A stretch of DNA of 64,000 bases from positions 1 to 64,000 of the forward strand of contig CANNCQ010000006.1 in NCBI GenBank assembly GCA_947503135.1, written 5' to 3'. This DNA is from an uncultured Aquimarina sp. (GTDB lineage: Bacteria > Bacteroidota > Bacteroidia > Flavobacteriales > Flavobacteriaceae). Of this stretch, positions 11,801-19,900 are shown in pieces. Below the pieces are notes generated by a model. It was not told where the DNA came from and ran no database searches. It saw nothing but the letters and a program-made list of their open reading frames with translations. Positions within the stretch are counted from its first letter, which is position 1; each line of letters starts with the position of its first letter. Made by a program: the position numbers and the translations under genes.

Positions 11801-12402
11801 AAAGCAAGTGCTTTGTGCGCAATAATATCGTAAGCCGTGGGTTTGTATTTTCTGTTTATAGGCACGGTAACTAAAAGTGGAGCAATTTTTTCTGTTGGTA
11901 GGGTGGCTAAACCTAAGTAAGGAGTTTGTGCGTTTTTATAATGTGCACTTATTTCATTTAAAAAAGTGGTTTGATCCCAAGTTTGGTAATTTTTTAAAGC
12001 GGCGTTTTCAGTGGTTGTACGGTTATTGACTTTCCAGTAATTGTCATTTAAGTAGGTTTCTAAAAAAGAAGCCATATACAAATGTAAAAATTGCTTTACA
12101 GGGAATTGCTGTTGCGAGATTTCTGTATGTACTTCTTCTAGGATTTTTACTTGCGATTTCTCATCAACAATTTGCAAAAACTTCCAACGGAATAGAAGCG
12201 TTTTTAAAATTTGTTCCTTATTTTTTTGCTTCGTAGCCTTAAGGTGTAAAGCTTGTACTTTTTCTAAAGCGGTTTTTACTTTGCCTTCAGATTCTAAAGT
12301 TTCTATTTGTATCCACGCTGTATCAAAGTCTTTTTTTTGAGCAGAAAGCACTGTAGAAAAACCTAAAGTGAAGGCTAAAAAAATAAAAATATAGCGAATC
12401 AT
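5854..12402 (-). CDS. Giant alpha-2-macroglobulin family protein with embedded TonB plug domain
   Basis: A 2182-residue secreted protein with a type I signal peptide (about residues 1-21, ending in LSAQ). An alpha-helical region precedes the MG2-type domain near 590-700 (LDRAIYRPKQTVYFKA). Further macroglobulin-like beta domains follow, then a carboxypeptidase-regulatory-like domain near 1195-1265 and a TonB-receptor plug near 1305-1390 (IRGLNTFGDGKPLYIVDGV and IYGSRASNGVILITLK). The A2M domain starts near 1440 (WNFRMLAHTKEA). The thioester motif is intact as CSEQ, with Cys1638 and Gln1641. Macroglobulins trap proteases covalently; Bacteroidota versions with a plug are of unknown role. No beta-barrel follows the plug. 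It is divergent from a TPR gene. Confidence 0.9.
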   Translation of the reverse strand: MIRYIFIFLAFTLGFSTVLSAQKKDFDTAWIQIETLESEGKVKTALEKVQALHLKATKQKNKEQILKTLLFRWKFLQIVDEKSQVKILEEVHTEISQQQFPVKQFLHLYMASFLETYLNDNYWKVNNRTTTENAALKNYQTWDQTTFLNEISAHYKNAQTPYLGLATLPTEKIAPLLVTVPINRKYKPTAYDIIAHKALAFYKNTRNRVQKPKDEFLIDSDSYFNSSATFAKQNIKSTDAESLLYKALKTYQQLEQIHSQQKNDVAWSFNSLERMQFVKNNYTGINTPVKYLDGLQQLQAEFKRSKETAEIELAVAKAYRELSFQKNEENTFIYPNYNKKALALLTKIETDKAAINTIIEAKNLKQQILQRKLIWLTQDKHLPNQPHLAKITFTNAHSATVKAYRVPGDYDINSYNYSKKDSLIKIYLSKRKLAFSKTYLLPKKEDHHTYSTEVVVPKLPLGNYLLQIQTDTLTNSLKYHKLQVTELSVNKTTAGVFTKYQVLNQYTGKTIIDASVVVKTPLDRRKETYRTSKYNTNSWGEFSHKTTTNYVNNSITISTINDTLKIEDYNYGTRQRDNYLNELNTYKSKTLLFLDRAIYRPKQTVYFKAIAVSEVAQKSSVIENKPIEITVTNTNNEKIYTTTQTTNEYGSIKGKFKLPNGGLNGNFTITASIVKPKNSKNNQRAYQNFSVEEYKRPTFEVSFLPATKIYKPLDSIKVNGNATAFLGSSITDATVNYSVKRTTQHRFWWYRNRSNDAKQIATATVKTDEKGDFSILFKAETDEEDTDNKIYNYTIEAKITDLNGETRENTITIKVADKNLLATINTPEDWNGATIPELSVSVTDVNGNPIKVNGTIKVYKLQSTGRFLNERPWPTPDIQTITETQFKQSFPHIPFTNEKDSKNWKKGKLFFENSFSATDKPTIEIIKPNKWPAGKYVLITTVTDPNTKSTVETEKAITLEQPKQEFPADEELFAHQTNYNKNDPSALEIKLQTAAPELIVFAEVFDGGNSIWKEKITLKKGSKKQTIKLSELTYPKVTVVYKYQVYNKFYTEQELIDFIPKPVTLQIEKKHFTDKINPGIPEKWSFSIQRSDNKTFNAEALASMYDASLDTFKKSYWNTSFGFGKSYPSPALSTNINPLRTSSISFNEHYNTLSKNHFPLENLNFYGFEFNRINSWKYKKYLKLIKFKIKTRNPKTIYGIVIGHFIPQTIVTNKRTLKTTSINNNGEFEIEAKKGDSLSFKFNKLITKEIIVSNTKELLEISFSNKISNRSKKQYGSKTNSLRSYKKELNELNEWNQSDSELELSGRAQGVVVSNSTNNKNVLIRGLNTFGDGKPLYIVDGVLVSDIGNIDPYSLGNIKILKDTAATSIYGSRASNGVILITLKDGIDIKSLNLDVAPLEDFKTFKARKKSKETAFFLPNLRTTKKGEIEFEFTSPEALTRWNFRMLAHTKEAIVGRLNAQTLTQKELSIIPNAPRFVREGDQLRFTAKVANLTSKKMTGTAQLQWTDPITGNTLNKQLAQEQLTQNFSVDANGNSLLSWLITIPENLTSIQYKIIAKANNFTDGEEKIIPVLSNRMLVTESVPLWVRAGETASFSLANFEPSSNTQKPHQITLEYTSNPAWMAIKSLPYLMEYPHQCSEQTFARLYANTMAAHILNTQPKIKTVFESWRAKGTLKSPLETNEELKSILLAESPWLQEAKSESEQQQRLATLFDLEKTAKAQQKNINKLRQLQKSNGGFPWFKGGYVNSYITRHIVAGFGHLEKLGVTNQQVKTDNIVKNAIRFMDNELVKNYINYQKHHKTDEGFYKQIRLLHFAYARSFYKDRFPLKGQAKTIINKALVFQEMDWTTRSIYEKGILALVLHRFKNSNITQKILTSLTESAVNSKENGMYWKENTNSWWWYQNPITTQALLIEAYTETKQPEKYVEEMKIFLLKNKRTNRWETTIETTNATYALLLQGKDWLSIKDNTVIKVGTTKIATKKLLENQKEQGTGYFKTTWKADEISSQFKTVEINNKSTVTGYGGYYWQYFENLDAIKVDNQNPLSIDKELYKKVTTDKGTELKKITSQTPLQIGDKVTVRLLIKSDDDLEFVHLKDMRASGFEPTKVLSGYEYNDGLGYYQSTKNVASHFFIDTLPKGNYVLEYDVIANQAGSFSNGITSLQCMYAPEFNSHSAGQLVNIKE

Positions 12403-12473
12403 ATGTAATGTTTTAATGATAATGTAGGTTATTAAAGGTACTAAGTTTAGATTAAGTAGTTACAGTCAATTTA

Positions 12474-12502
12474 TTTGTGCAAATAATAAAAACTTATATT
12501 TG
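12474..12502 (+). promoter_or_regulatory. Promoter of the TPR gene
   Basis: TTTG at 12474-12477 and TATATTTG at 12495-12502 are separated by 17 bases and match the Bacteroidota consensus. The leader to the ATG at 12583 is about 70 bases. I see no clear -7 for the divergent macroglobulin gene in this 180-base gap. Confidence 0.55.
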
Positions 12503-12582
12503 GTTTTACGAAGCGCAAAAAAGTAGGATTATGTTTTATTCAATAATCAATCCATTGTTGAAAGTATTGAAATTTTAGTTTT

Positions 12583-13116
12583 ATGAAGAATTATTTTTTT
12601 TTAATTATAACAATAATAGCATTTTATTCGGTGTCGGCTCAGTCTGTACATGATGGTGTTACATTGTTTGAATCTGAAAAAATAAGTGAAGCTCAGTTAG
12701 TTTTTGAGAAAATATTAAAAGAAAGTCCTAGTAATGTTAAAGCGATTGAATATTTAGGCGACATTTACTTTAAGCAAGGAAAATGGAGTGAAGCTGCCTC
12801 TCAGTTTAAACAGCTTATAAAAACAGACAACTACAACGCAGTTTACCATTATAAATATGCCGGAGCTATTGGGTTGCATGCAAAAAACAATAAATTGAAA
12901 GCGTTGTTTTTAATCGACGATATTAAATTTCATTTTAAAAAAGCAGCAAGCTTAGATGCCAAATTTATAGATGCTCGTTTAGCTTTGGTGCAGCTATATA
13001 GTGAATTACCATTAGCATTAGGAGGAAGTAGAGTAGTAGCAGAAAAGTACGCAGAACAAATTAAGCCGTTAAGTGTCCAGGCCTATAAAGAAGCTTTATT
13101 GTACCTTAAAGGATAG
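12583..13116 (+). CDS. Secreted TPR-repeat protein
   Basis: The protein begins with a signal peptide (MKNYFFLIITIIAFYSVSAQ). Tetratricopeptide-like helical pairs follow: a segment around residues 25-55 (LFESEKISEAQLVFEKIL), then KAIEYLGDIYFKQGKWSEAASQFKQL, then a longer helix pair. TPRs are protein-protein scaffolds; the partner here is unknown. The last third (DARLALVQLYSELPLALGGS) resembles the C-terminus of other flavobacterial TPR proteins. It is divergent from the macroglobulin gene and upstream of mpl by about 80 bases. Confidence 0.75.
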   Translation: MKNYFFLIITIIAFYSVSAQSVHDGVTLFESEKISEAQLVFEKILKESPSNVKAIEYLGDIYFKQGKWSEAASQFKQLIKTDNYNAVYHYKYAGAIGLHAKNNKLKALFLIDDIKFHFKKAASLDAKFIDARLALVQLYSELPLALGGSRVVAEKYAEQIKPLSVQAYKEALLYLKG

Positions 13117-13197
13117 TTCTTTAAATTTCATTTAAATAATCTTTCTCAAACGCGGGGTAAAAATTGAAGTAATCCCTATTTTAGTAAAAAAATATAT

Positions 13198-14550
13198 ATG
13201 CGCGTACATTTTATAGCAATCGGTGGAAGTGCTATGCACAACTTAGCCATAGCATTACATCAAAAAGGCTATCAAGTAACGGGGAGTGATGATGCTATTT
13301 TTGAGCCTTCAAAATCACGTTTACATAAATACGGATTATTACCTGCAGAAACAGGTTGGGATGGCAGTAAAATTACTTCTGATATAAAATCGGTTATATT
13401 AGGAATGCATGCTAAATCCGATAATCCAGAACTGTTAAAAGCGCAGGAGCTAGGCATAGAAATTTTTTCGTACCCAGAATATTTGTACGAACAATCTAAA
13501 TTAAAAACTCGAGTAGTTATAGGGGGTTCTCACGGAAAAACCACGATTACCTCTATGATACTGCATGTATTACACTACCATAATAAAGAAGTAGATTACA
13601 TGGTAGGTGCCCAATTAGAAGGTTTTGAAACCATGGTACACCTTACGGAAGAAAATGATTTTATGGTGTTAGAAGGTGACGAGTACTTATCATCTCCTAT
13701 TGATTTACGACCTAAATTTCATTTGTATCAACCGAACATAGCGTTACTAAGCGGTATAGCTTGGGACCATATTAATGTGTTTAAAACCTTAGAGGATTAT
13801 GAAGAGCAGTTTCGAATATTCATTAATAAAATAACTCCTGGCGGAATTTTAATTTATAATGAAGAAGATGCTACCGTAAAACGATTGGCCGAAGAAACCC
13901 AAAATCAAATTCGTAAAATACCCTACCGTACACCTGAATTTACAGTGGAAGATGGTGAAACTTATATTGAAACGAGTGAAGGTGCATTGCCTTTAGAAAT
14001 TTTTGGAGCTCATAATATGAATAATTTAGCGGGAGCTAAATGGATATGCCAAAATATGGCTATCGATGAAGATGAATTCTACGAAGCTATAGCTAGTTTT
14101 AAAGGCGCTTCTAAGCGATTAGAAAAAATAGCGGAGTCAACCACTTCAATCGCTTATAAGGATTTTGCGCACAGTCCCTCCAAAGTTACAGCCACAACTA
14201 CTGCCGTAAAAAATCAATTTCCTAATCGAAAACTGGTAGCTTGCTTGGAGTTGCACACTTATAGTAGTTTAAACCCGGAGTTTCTTAAACAATACAAAAA
14301 TGCCTTAGAGCAAGCCGACGAAGCAGTAGTGTTTTATTCGCCGGAAGCATTGAAAATAAAAAAAATGAAACCTATAGGCGAAGCAGATATTGAGGAAGCT
14401 TTTAATAAACCTAATTTAAAGGTATATACCAATCCACAAGAATTTAAAGCGTTTGTGTTTGATCAAAATTATACAAACAGTACGTTATTATTAATGAGTA
14501 GTGGTAATTATGGAGGATTGAATTTTGATGAAATTCAAGACTTATTTTAG
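13198..14550 (+). CDS. mpl: UDP-N-acetylmuramate:L-alanyl-gamma-D-glutamyl-meso-diaminopimelate ligase
   Basis: Mpl recycles the murein tripeptide by ligating it to UDP-MurNAc with ATP. The protein is MurC-like: an N-terminal Rossmann-type GGSAMHNLAIAL segment, the ATP-binding GGSHGKTT near residue 110, a Mur central domain with EGDEYLSSPID, and a C-terminal domain (DFAHSPSKV). The acidic EGDEY with an unusual SPIDLRPKF stretch separates Mpl from MurC. Length 450 is right. DUF4870 follows after 57 bases. The assignment to Mpl over MurC rests on these motifs and on an absence of other mur genes nearby. Confidence 0.85.
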   Translation: MRVHFIAIGGSAMHNLAIALHQKGYQVTGSDDAIFEPSKSRLHKYGLLPAETGWDGSKITSDIKSVILGMHAKSDNPELLKAQELGIEIFSYPEYLYEQSKLKTRVVIGGSHGKTTITSMILHVLHYHNKEVDYMVGAQLEGFETMVHLTEENDFMVLEGDEYLSSPIDLRPKFHLYQPNIALLSGIAWDHINVFKTLEDYEEQFRIFINKITPGGILIYNEEDATVKRLAEETQNQIRKIPYRTPEFTVEDGETYIETSEGALPLEIFGAHNMNNLAGAKWICQNMAIDEDEFYEAIASFKGASKRLEKIAESTTSIAYKDFAHSPSKVTATTTAVKNQFPNRKLVACLELHTYSSLNPEFLKQYKNALEQADEAVVFYSPEALKIKKMKPIGEADIEEAFNKPNLKVYTNPQEFKAFVFDQNYTNSTLLLMSSGNYGGLNFDEIQDLF

Positions 14551-14607
14551 CAAAATAAAATTTGGTATTACAATTGTAGTATACAATAAAAAAAACAGGA
14601 ACTACAC

Positions 14608-14991
14608 ATGAGTTATCAAGAAACACGTTTGCAAAACACAGAGTTACGTCCGTGGGATATGGATGTAAAACAATTTACGGTATTAATGCATATCGCTCAA
14701 TTTGCAGGTTATATAATACCTGTTGCAGGTTATGCGTTACCAATTATTATGTGGTTTCAGTTTAAAGATAAAAACGAGCAAATTAATACTCACGGAAAGC
14801 ATATCATCAATTGGATGATTAGCGGAATTATTTATGCAGGAATATTTCTTTTTTTATGCTTGTTCTTAATCGGATTCCCATTACTATGGGCTTTGGGAAT
14901 TTGTTTTATTGCATTTCCTATTTTAGGAGCAATTAAAGCTCACGAAGGCGAGGCATGGAAATATTGGGGGGCGTTCCGTTTTTTAGGTTAA
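14608..14991 (+). CDS. DUF4870 / Tic20-like membrane protein
   Basis: A 127-residue protein with three or four hydrophobic helices. The central signature is a helix, then FKDKNEQINTHGKHIINW, then two helices, typical of DUF4870 proteins related to the Tic20 fold. The function is unknown; a role in membrane transport has been guessed for the family. The conserved Asn/His stretch lies between helix 2 and helix 3. The gene follows mpl closely and has no clear terminator between. Confidence 0.8.
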   Translation: MSYQETRLQNTELRPWDMDVKQFTVLMHIAQFAGYIIPVAGYALPIIMWFQFKDKNEQINTHGKHIINWMISGIIYAGIFLFLCLFLIGFPLLWALGICFIAFPILGAIKAHEGEAWKYWGAFRFLG

Positions 14992-15028
14992 TTGTTTTGT
15001 TGAAAATATATTACAATAAACGGTGATT

Positions 15029-16195
15029 TTATTTTTTAGTATTTAATTTAGTTTTCAAAAGAATATCTTTCATTTTAACGCCCCATTTATCCCAGTTGAG
15101 CTCTTTCAAATATTTGTTTCGAGAAGTTATAGCCAAACTTTCAAACCTTTTGCTATCATCAATTAACGCAGCAATTAGTTTAAAGTAATCCGTACAGTTC
15201 GCATTTATTGGAAGTATGTAACCGTTTATTCCATTTTCAATAACAGAAGATACTCCTCCAGTGTCAGTTCCAATTACGGGTAAACCATATGCATTAGCTT
15301 CACAGAATACGATGCCGTAGCATTCTGCTCGTGTTGGCATAAAAAACAAATGTGCTTTTTTGTAAATTTGATCTAGTTTTTTGGAATCCTTTTCTTTGTT
15401 TTTATCTAAAAAAGGAATCACTTTCATCTTTGGGTGGCTTTTTGGAGGATTGCAGCCGACAACAGTAAGACTAATATTATATCCTTTAGAGTTAAGCAAT
15501 TCTAGAGTTTCTAGAATAATAGGTCCTCCTTTTCGATCCCAATCTACCCCAACAAATAGAATATTAATTTCGTTATCATAAGAGCGTACCAAGTCTTCGC
15601 TTTTTGGATCTTCGTCTATATTGGCGCCCATTTTGACTAAAAATGTTTGTCGAGAGCCATAGTCTTTTTTAGCAGATTCGCATGCCCATAAAGATGGGAA
15701 TACATTGGTCGCGGAATTTTCTATAGCCAATTGTTCAATGCTATTACTTATCATTAAAGATTTTTTAGAAAAATCATCAGATGATTTGTAGTAGTCAACC
15801 ATTAATGATACTGTAGTGTCGCAATAATAGCACAAAGGAACTTTTGTTTTTAAATGTGCGATTTGAACATTAGCAGAGGGAGCAAAAAGGATGTCGGGGC
15901 TATATTTATTTATTTGCTTTTCAAAAAACCTACCATGATATTTACTCTTAATATTATTGTGATTTCTGTTATATTTTTTTTTAAAAATAATTTGATGAAA
16001 AATACTGCAGACTTTTATTTTGAAATTCATAGAATAGGTTTGAAAACCTGTAAGTTCTACTGGGCCAAGTGAGATAACCGTTGAGAATTCATTTTTTAAT
16101 GCGTTTTGCATTTTATAATAAGTGCCCGACCAACTTCGTTTGTCGTTGGGGTCTGCAGAAGTAATTATACCTATTTTTAATTTTTGAGAGCTCAT
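15029..16195 (-). CDS. Glycosyltransferase family 4 protein
   Basis: The C-terminal half shows a GT-B nucleotide-sugar binding domain: NILFVGVDWDRKGG, the FFMPTRAECYGIVFCEANAYGLPVIG segment with the E-x7-E donor motif, then TGGVSSVIENGINGYIL. The N-terminal half is poorly conserved, as is usual for the acceptor domain. The donor and acceptor sugars cannot be deduced. It is alone among housekeeping genes, 35 kb from the polysaccharide operon, so it may be a moved or acquired gene. A -7 element on the minus strand lies at 16241-16248. Confidence 0.82.
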   Translation of the reverse strand: MSSQKLKIGIITSADPNDKRSWSGTYYKMQNALKNEFSTVISLGPVELTGFQTYSMNFKIKVCSIFHQIIFKKKYNRNHNNIKSKYHGRFFEKQINKYSPDILFAPSANVQIAHLKTKVPLCYYCDTTVSLMVDYYKSSDDFSKKSLMISNSIEQLAIENSATNVFPSLWACESAKKDYGSRQTFLVKMGANIDEDPKSEDLVRSYDNEINILFVGVDWDRKGGPIILETLELLNSKGYNISLTVVGCNPPKSHPKMKVIPFLDKNKEKDSKKLDQIYKKAHLFFMPTRAECYGIVFCEANAYGLPVIGTDTGGVSSVIENGINGYILPINANCTDYFKLIAALIDDSKRFESLAITSRNKYLKELNWDKWGVKMKDILLKTKLNTKK

Positions 16196-16240
16196 AAGCG
16201 ACTTAATAGTATTTAGGAATTAACTCGAAATTATAGTTAG

Positions 16241-16248
16241 CAAAAATA
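16241..16248 (-). promoter_or_regulatory. -7 promoter element for the lone glycosyltransferase
   Basis: CAAAAATA on the + strand reads TATTTTTG on the minus strand, matching TAnnTTTG. It is about 45 bases upstream of the start codon at 16195. Confidence 0.4.
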
Positions 16249-16354
16249 TATTTACATTTAAATTAGTTTATTAATTCCAATAACTTTAAAAAGTGATTTT
16301 AACTATATCAGAGTAACAAAATAATAGAAATAAAGGTATAAAAAATTCAGATCA

Positions 16355-17179
16355 TTACACCGAAACTTTTCCCTTAATATGTGGGTGATGTTCGTAGCCG
16401 ATTAATTCAAAATCTTCGAATTCAAAATCAAATAAATCTTTTTTGTTTGGATTTAATTTGATTTTAGGGAGCGTTTTAGGCTCACGTGATAACTGTAAAT
16501 TAAGTTGCTCTACATGGTCGTTGTAAATATGTGCGTCTCCAAACGTATGTATAAATTCTCCAGCTTCATAACCACAAACTTGTGCCATCATTTCGGTAAG
16601 TAGGGCATAGGAGGCAATATTGAAAGGCACTCCTAAAAATATATCGGCACTACGTTGGTAAAGTTGACAAGAAAGCTTTCCGTCTGCTACGTAAAATTGA
16701 AAAAAAGCGTGGCAAGGAGGCAGTGCTGCTTTACCGTTAGCTACGTTTTCTGCAAAAGAAACCGAAGTGTTGGGCATTACCGAAGGGTTCCATGCGGAAA
16801 TCAACATGCGTCGACTATTAGGATTCGTTTTTAAAGTTGATACAATCTCACTTATTTGATCAATCTCTTCATTATTCCAGTTACGCCATTGGTGGCCGTA
16901 AACAGGGCCTAAATCACCATTTTCATCGGCCCATTCATTCCAAATGCGTACGCCGTTTTCGGAAAGGTATTTAGTATTAGTATCTCCCTTTAAAAACCAA
17001 AGTAATTCAAATACAACTGATTTAAAATGAACTTTTTTAGTGGTTACCATAGGAAAGCCCTTGGCTAAGTCAAAACGCATTTGATAACCAAAAACACTTT
17101 TGGTACCCGTACCAGTTCGGTCTCCTTTTTCAGCACCGTTTTCAAGTACGTGCTTTACTAGGTCTAAATATTGTTTCAT
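16355..17179 (-). CDS. thyA: Thymidylate synthase
   Basis: ThyA converts dUMP and methylene-tetrahydrofolate to dTMP and dihydrofolate. The 274-residue length and all key motifs fit: DRTGTGT near the N-terminus, [36 protein letters not shown], the catalytic Cys156 in [31 protein letters not shown] and the C-terminal [11 protein letters not shown] dihydrofolate reductase gene, a frequent neighbour in flavobacteria, is not in this window. A bifunctional nuclease gene is upstream on the same strand. Confidence 0.96.
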   Translation of the reverse strand: MKQYLDLVKHVLENGAEKGDRTGTGTKSVFGYQMRFDLAKGFPMVTTKKVHFKSVVFELLWFLKGDTNTKYLSENGVRIWNEWADENGDLGPVYGHQWRNWNNEEIDQISEIVSTLKTNPNSRRMLISAWNPSVMPNTSVSFAENVANGKAALPPCHAFFQFYVADGKLSCQLYQRSADIFLGVPFNIASYALLTEMMAQVCGYEAGEFIHTFGDAHIYNDHVEQLNLQLSREPKTLPKIKLNPNKKDLFDFEFEDFELIGYEHHPHIKGKVSV

Positions 17180-17247
17180 TTTAAAAGGGAATAGGTTGCT
17201 GTATAAAAATCTACATAAAATTAAAACGGTAATATTGCGAAAATAAT

Positions 17248-17871
17248 TTACTCTCTTTTCGAAATCTCGTCTCTAACCTTTGCTGCTTTTTCATAGTCTT
17301 CGTCAACTACGGCTTTGTCGAGCATTTTATGTAAATCGGATATGCTAAAGTTGTCAAAACTTTGCTCAGAAGATGTTAATTCGCTGGTCGACATCTCTCC
17401 GTTTTCTATATCTAAAGGCTCTAAGTCGGCGATGTCATCAAACTCGTTTTCTTGTTGCTGTTTCAGGTAAATACCTGCTTGGTCTAAGATGTTCTTATAA
17501 GTAAAAATAGGAGCAAAGAAACGTAAGGCAAGAGCTATAGCATCGCTAGTACGGGCATCTATAATTTCTTCAATACCATCACGTTCGCAAATAACACTTG
17601 AATAAAACACACCGTCAACTAGTTTATGAATAATAACTTGTTTTACAACAATGTCAAAACGGTCGGCAAAATTTTTAAAAAGATCATGAGTAAGCGGTCT
17701 AGGAGGTTTAATCTCTTTTTCTAAAGCAATAGCAATGGATTGTGCCTCGAACGCTCCAATTACGATAGGAAGCTTTCGATCTCCATCCAATTCGCTTAAA
17801 ATTAAAGCGTAAGCGCCATTTTGTGTTTGACTATAGGATATTCCTCTTATGTTTAAACGTACTAAACTCAT
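17248..17871 (-). CDS. Bifunctional nuclease domain protein with C-terminal UVR motif
   Basis: Residues 1-135 form a DUF151/bifunctional nuclease domain, recognised by the start ([23 protein letters not shown]), the [16 protein letters not shown] block and the [14 protein letters not shown] block. The C-terminal about 35 residues ([29 protein letters not shown]) are a UVR motif, as in UvrB/UvrC. Family members have been reported with DNase and RNase activity, but physiological roles are unclear. The domain pair is common in Bacteroidota. It may be co-transcribed with thyA, 69 bases downstream. Confidence 0.88.
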   Translation of the reverse strand: MSLVRLNIRGISYSQTQNGAYALILSELDGDRKLPIVIGAFEAQSIAIALEKEIKPPRPLTHDLFKNFADRFDIVVKQVIIHKLVDGVFYSSVICERDGIEEIIDARTSDAIALALRFFAPIFTYKNILDQAGIYLKQQQENEFDDIADLEPLDIENGEMSTSELTSSEQSFDNFSISDLHKMLDKAVVDEDYEKAAKVRDEISKRE

Positions 17872-17925
17872 GTATTTACAATTCTATACGCTAAAATCGT
17901 TATAATTTTTTGATCTTAAAACAAA

Positions 17926-17956
17926 AAACCACATAAAGCATTATTTTATGTGGTTT
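17926..17956 (-). terminator. Terminator of etfBA
   Basis: A perfect 12-base stem (17926-17937 with 17945-17956, core ACCACAT/ATGTGGT) has a 7-base loop. On the minus strand it is followed by a T-rich run and lies about 20 bases after the etfA stop codon. Confidence 0.75.
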
Positions 17957-17976
17957 AAACGTTTAAAAATATATTT

Positions 17977-18936
17977 TTAGCTAGCCGCTTTAAAAGCTTT
18001 CAGTTTTTCTATCAATTTAGGAACAACTTCAAAAGCATCACCTACAATACCATAATCGGCAGCTTTGAAGAAAGGAGCTTCAGGATCTGTGTTGATCACT
18101 ACTTTTACTTTACTGGAATTAATTCCGGCTAAGTGTTGAATAGCACCAGAAATTCCAATAGCAATGTACAAGTTAGAAGCTACAGGCTTTCCTGTTTGCC
18201 CTACATGTTCTCCATGTGGTCGCCATCCCATATCACTCACAGGCTTGGAGCAGGCAGTAGCGGCGCCAAGTACTTCTGCTAAATCTTCAATCAAGTTCCA
18301 GTTTTCAGGGCCTTTCAGTCCTCGTCCTCCCGAAACAACAGTGTCGGCATCAGCAATACTTACTTTATCAGTAGCTTTATCTACACTAACAACTGTAACG
18401 TTTCCTGCTGCGATCTCTACAGTGAAATCTTCCAAAGAAGCTTCGGTAGTATTTTCATGAGCGCCGTATGCATTACTAGATACACAAACTATTTTTGTAG
18501 CAGTATTTAATTGAGTCTCTTGAAAAGCCTTATTCGTAAAAGCAGTACGCTTAACCACAAAAGGACTAGTTGAACTGGGTAAAGCCACTACATTAGAAGC
18601 TACACTAGCTTCTAAATTAACTCCTAATAATGGAGCTAAGTATTTGCTATCAGCCGAAGAGCTTAATATCACCACTTCAACATTTTCTTTTTTTGCGGCT
18701 GCGGCTATTGCAGCGGCATATCCTTTAGCTTGAAAAGTTGCTAAAGCGTCATTAGATATATTTAAGATTTTAGAAACGCCGTAAGTCCCTAACTCGTTAG
18801 CATTAGTTGCGTTAATTGCAACAGCAGTAACCGAAGACCCCATTGCGTCGGCAACACCTTTGGCGTAAGACGCCACTTCAAAGGCACCTTTTTTTAATTT
18901 TCCATCTTCACTTTCAGCATATATTAAAACAGACAT
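17977..18936 (-). CDS. etfA: Electron transfer flavoprotein subunit alpha
   Basis: EtfA carries the FAD of the ETF heterodimer, which takes electrons from acyl-CoA and other dehydrogenases and passes them to ETF-ubiquinone oxidoreductase. The C-terminal FAD domain is intact: VVSGGRGLKGPENW, GAATACSKPVSDMGW, HVGQTGKPVASNLYIAIGISGAIQHLAG, and the NTDPEAPFFKAADYGIVGD block. The N-terminal domain is a typical alpha/beta half. Length 319 is normal. It follows etfB by 31 bases and ends at a strong hairpin. Confidence 0.95.
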   Translation of the reverse strand: MSVLIYAESEDGKLKKGAFEVASYAKGVADAMGSSVTAVAINATNANELGTYGVSKILNISNDALATFQAKGYAAAIAAAAKKENVEVVILSSSADSKYLAPLLGVNLEASVASNVVALPSSTSPFVVKRTAFTNKAFQETQLNTATKIVCVSSNAYGAHENTTEASLEDFTVEIAAGNVTVVSVDKATDKVSIADADTVVSGGRGLKGPENWNLIEDLAEVLGAATACSKPVSDMGWRPHGEHVGQTGKPVASNLYIAIGISGAIQHLAGINSSKVKVVINTDPEAPFFKAADYGIVGDAFEVVPKLIEKLKAFKAAS

Positions 18937-18967
18937 AATCGTATTTTTTTTAAGTTAGTAGATAAGG

Positions 18968-19714
18968 TTAAATTACTTTAGCTTCTTTGTGAAGTAAATC
19001 AATGAGTTGATCAATATTATCAGCATCAACTAAAGTAACACTTCCTTTTGGGCTAGGTTTAGAAAATCCATTTGGACTCGTTTGCGTTTCGTTACTTGAA
19101 GGTTCAATAACGGTTAATGGTTTTTTTCGAGCCATCATAATTCCTCTCATGTTAGGAATACGAAGATCACTTTCTTCAACCAATCCTTTTTGTCCGCCAA
19201 TAACTAAAGGTAACGTAGCGCTCAAAGTTTCTTTTCCTCCATCAATTTCACGTATTACAGTTGCAGTAGTACCTTCAATTTCAAGATTAATGCAAGTGTT
19301 TATGAAATTAGCATCTAATAAACCAGCGATCATTCCGGGAACTACACCGCCATTATAATCAATAGATTCTCGTCCAGCAATTATCAAATCGTAACCACCA
19401 TCCTTAGCAGTAGCTGCTATTTGTTTTGCAACAAAAAAACTATCTTCTGGCTTAGCGTTAACACGAATAGCGTTATCAGCTCCAATGGCTAAACATTTTC
19501 GCATAGTGGGCTCAACATCGGCTTCGCCTACAGTTATAATGTCAACAGAGGCACCTTGTTTTTCTTTAAACCACATGGCTCTTGTTAAACCAAACTCATC
19601 GTTAGGGTTTATAATATAGGAAACCCCATTTTTATCAAATGTTGAGTCTCCATCAGTAAAATTAATTTTTGAGGTCGTATCGGGTACGTTACTTATACAT
19701 ACTAAAATCTTCAC
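18968..19714 (-). CDS. etfB: Electron transfer flavoprotein subunit beta
   Basis: EtfB is the AMP-binding partner of EtfA. Its length of 248 residues is normal. Family features visible are the N-terminal KILVCISNVPDT, the AMP-loop region with AGRESIDYNGGVVPGMIAGLL, and the LPLVIGGQKGLVEESDLRIPNMRGIMMARKKP segment, close to the classic ETF-beta signature. etfB is the first gene of the etfBA operon. Its promoter region carries a 26-base palindrome (19837-19862), the best candidate for its regulation. Confidence 0.95.
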   Translation of the reverse strand: MKILVCISNVPDTTSKINFTDGDSTFDKNGVSYIINPNDEFGLTRAMWFKEKQGASVDIITVGEADVEPTMRKCLAIGADNAIRVNAKPEDSFFVAKQIAATAKDGGYDLIIAGRESIDYNGGVVPGMIAGLLDANFINTCINLEIEGTTATVIREIDGGKETLSATLPLVIGGQKGLVEESDLRIPNMRGIMMARKKPLTVIEPSSNETQTSPNGFSKPSPKGSVTLVDADNIDQLIDLLHKEAKVI

Positions 19715-19814
19715 GGCTAAAATATATTAGAAATTAATAATTAACAATTTCAGTTAAAAATGAGGTTTTTTTTCAATATCTAACAAAAAATTAACGACAT
19801 TTTTTTAACTAATA

Positions 19815-19822
19815 CAAAGTTA
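19815..19822 (-). promoter_or_regulatory. -7 promoter element for etfBA
   Basis: CAAAGTTA on the + strand reads TAACTTTG on the minus strand and fits TAnnTTTG. The palindrome at 19837-19862 begins 14 bases upstream of it, where the -33 region should be. Confidence 0.5.
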
Positions 19823-19836
19823 ACGAAATTATCGAC

Positions 19837-19862
19837 AAAATACTATGCATGCATAGTATTTT
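19837..19862. promoter_or_regulatory. 26-base perfect palindrome, candidate operator between etfBA and pdhB
   Basis: Two 13-base halves (AAAATACTATGCA and its exact complement) meet without a spacer. The site lies over the expected -33 region of the etfB promoter and about 38 bases upstream of the pdhB -7 element. A GC-rich stem and following T-run are lacking and the flanking genes diverge, so it is not a terminator. The binding protein is unknown. Confidence 0.5.
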
Positions 19863-19900
19863 TTATTATTCAATGCTCTTTTTAAAAGGTTTTTAATTAC

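Noticed and set aside
15381..16072. + strand frames inside the lone glycosyltransferase
   Set aside because: They are antisense to the GT-B motif block and have no family features.
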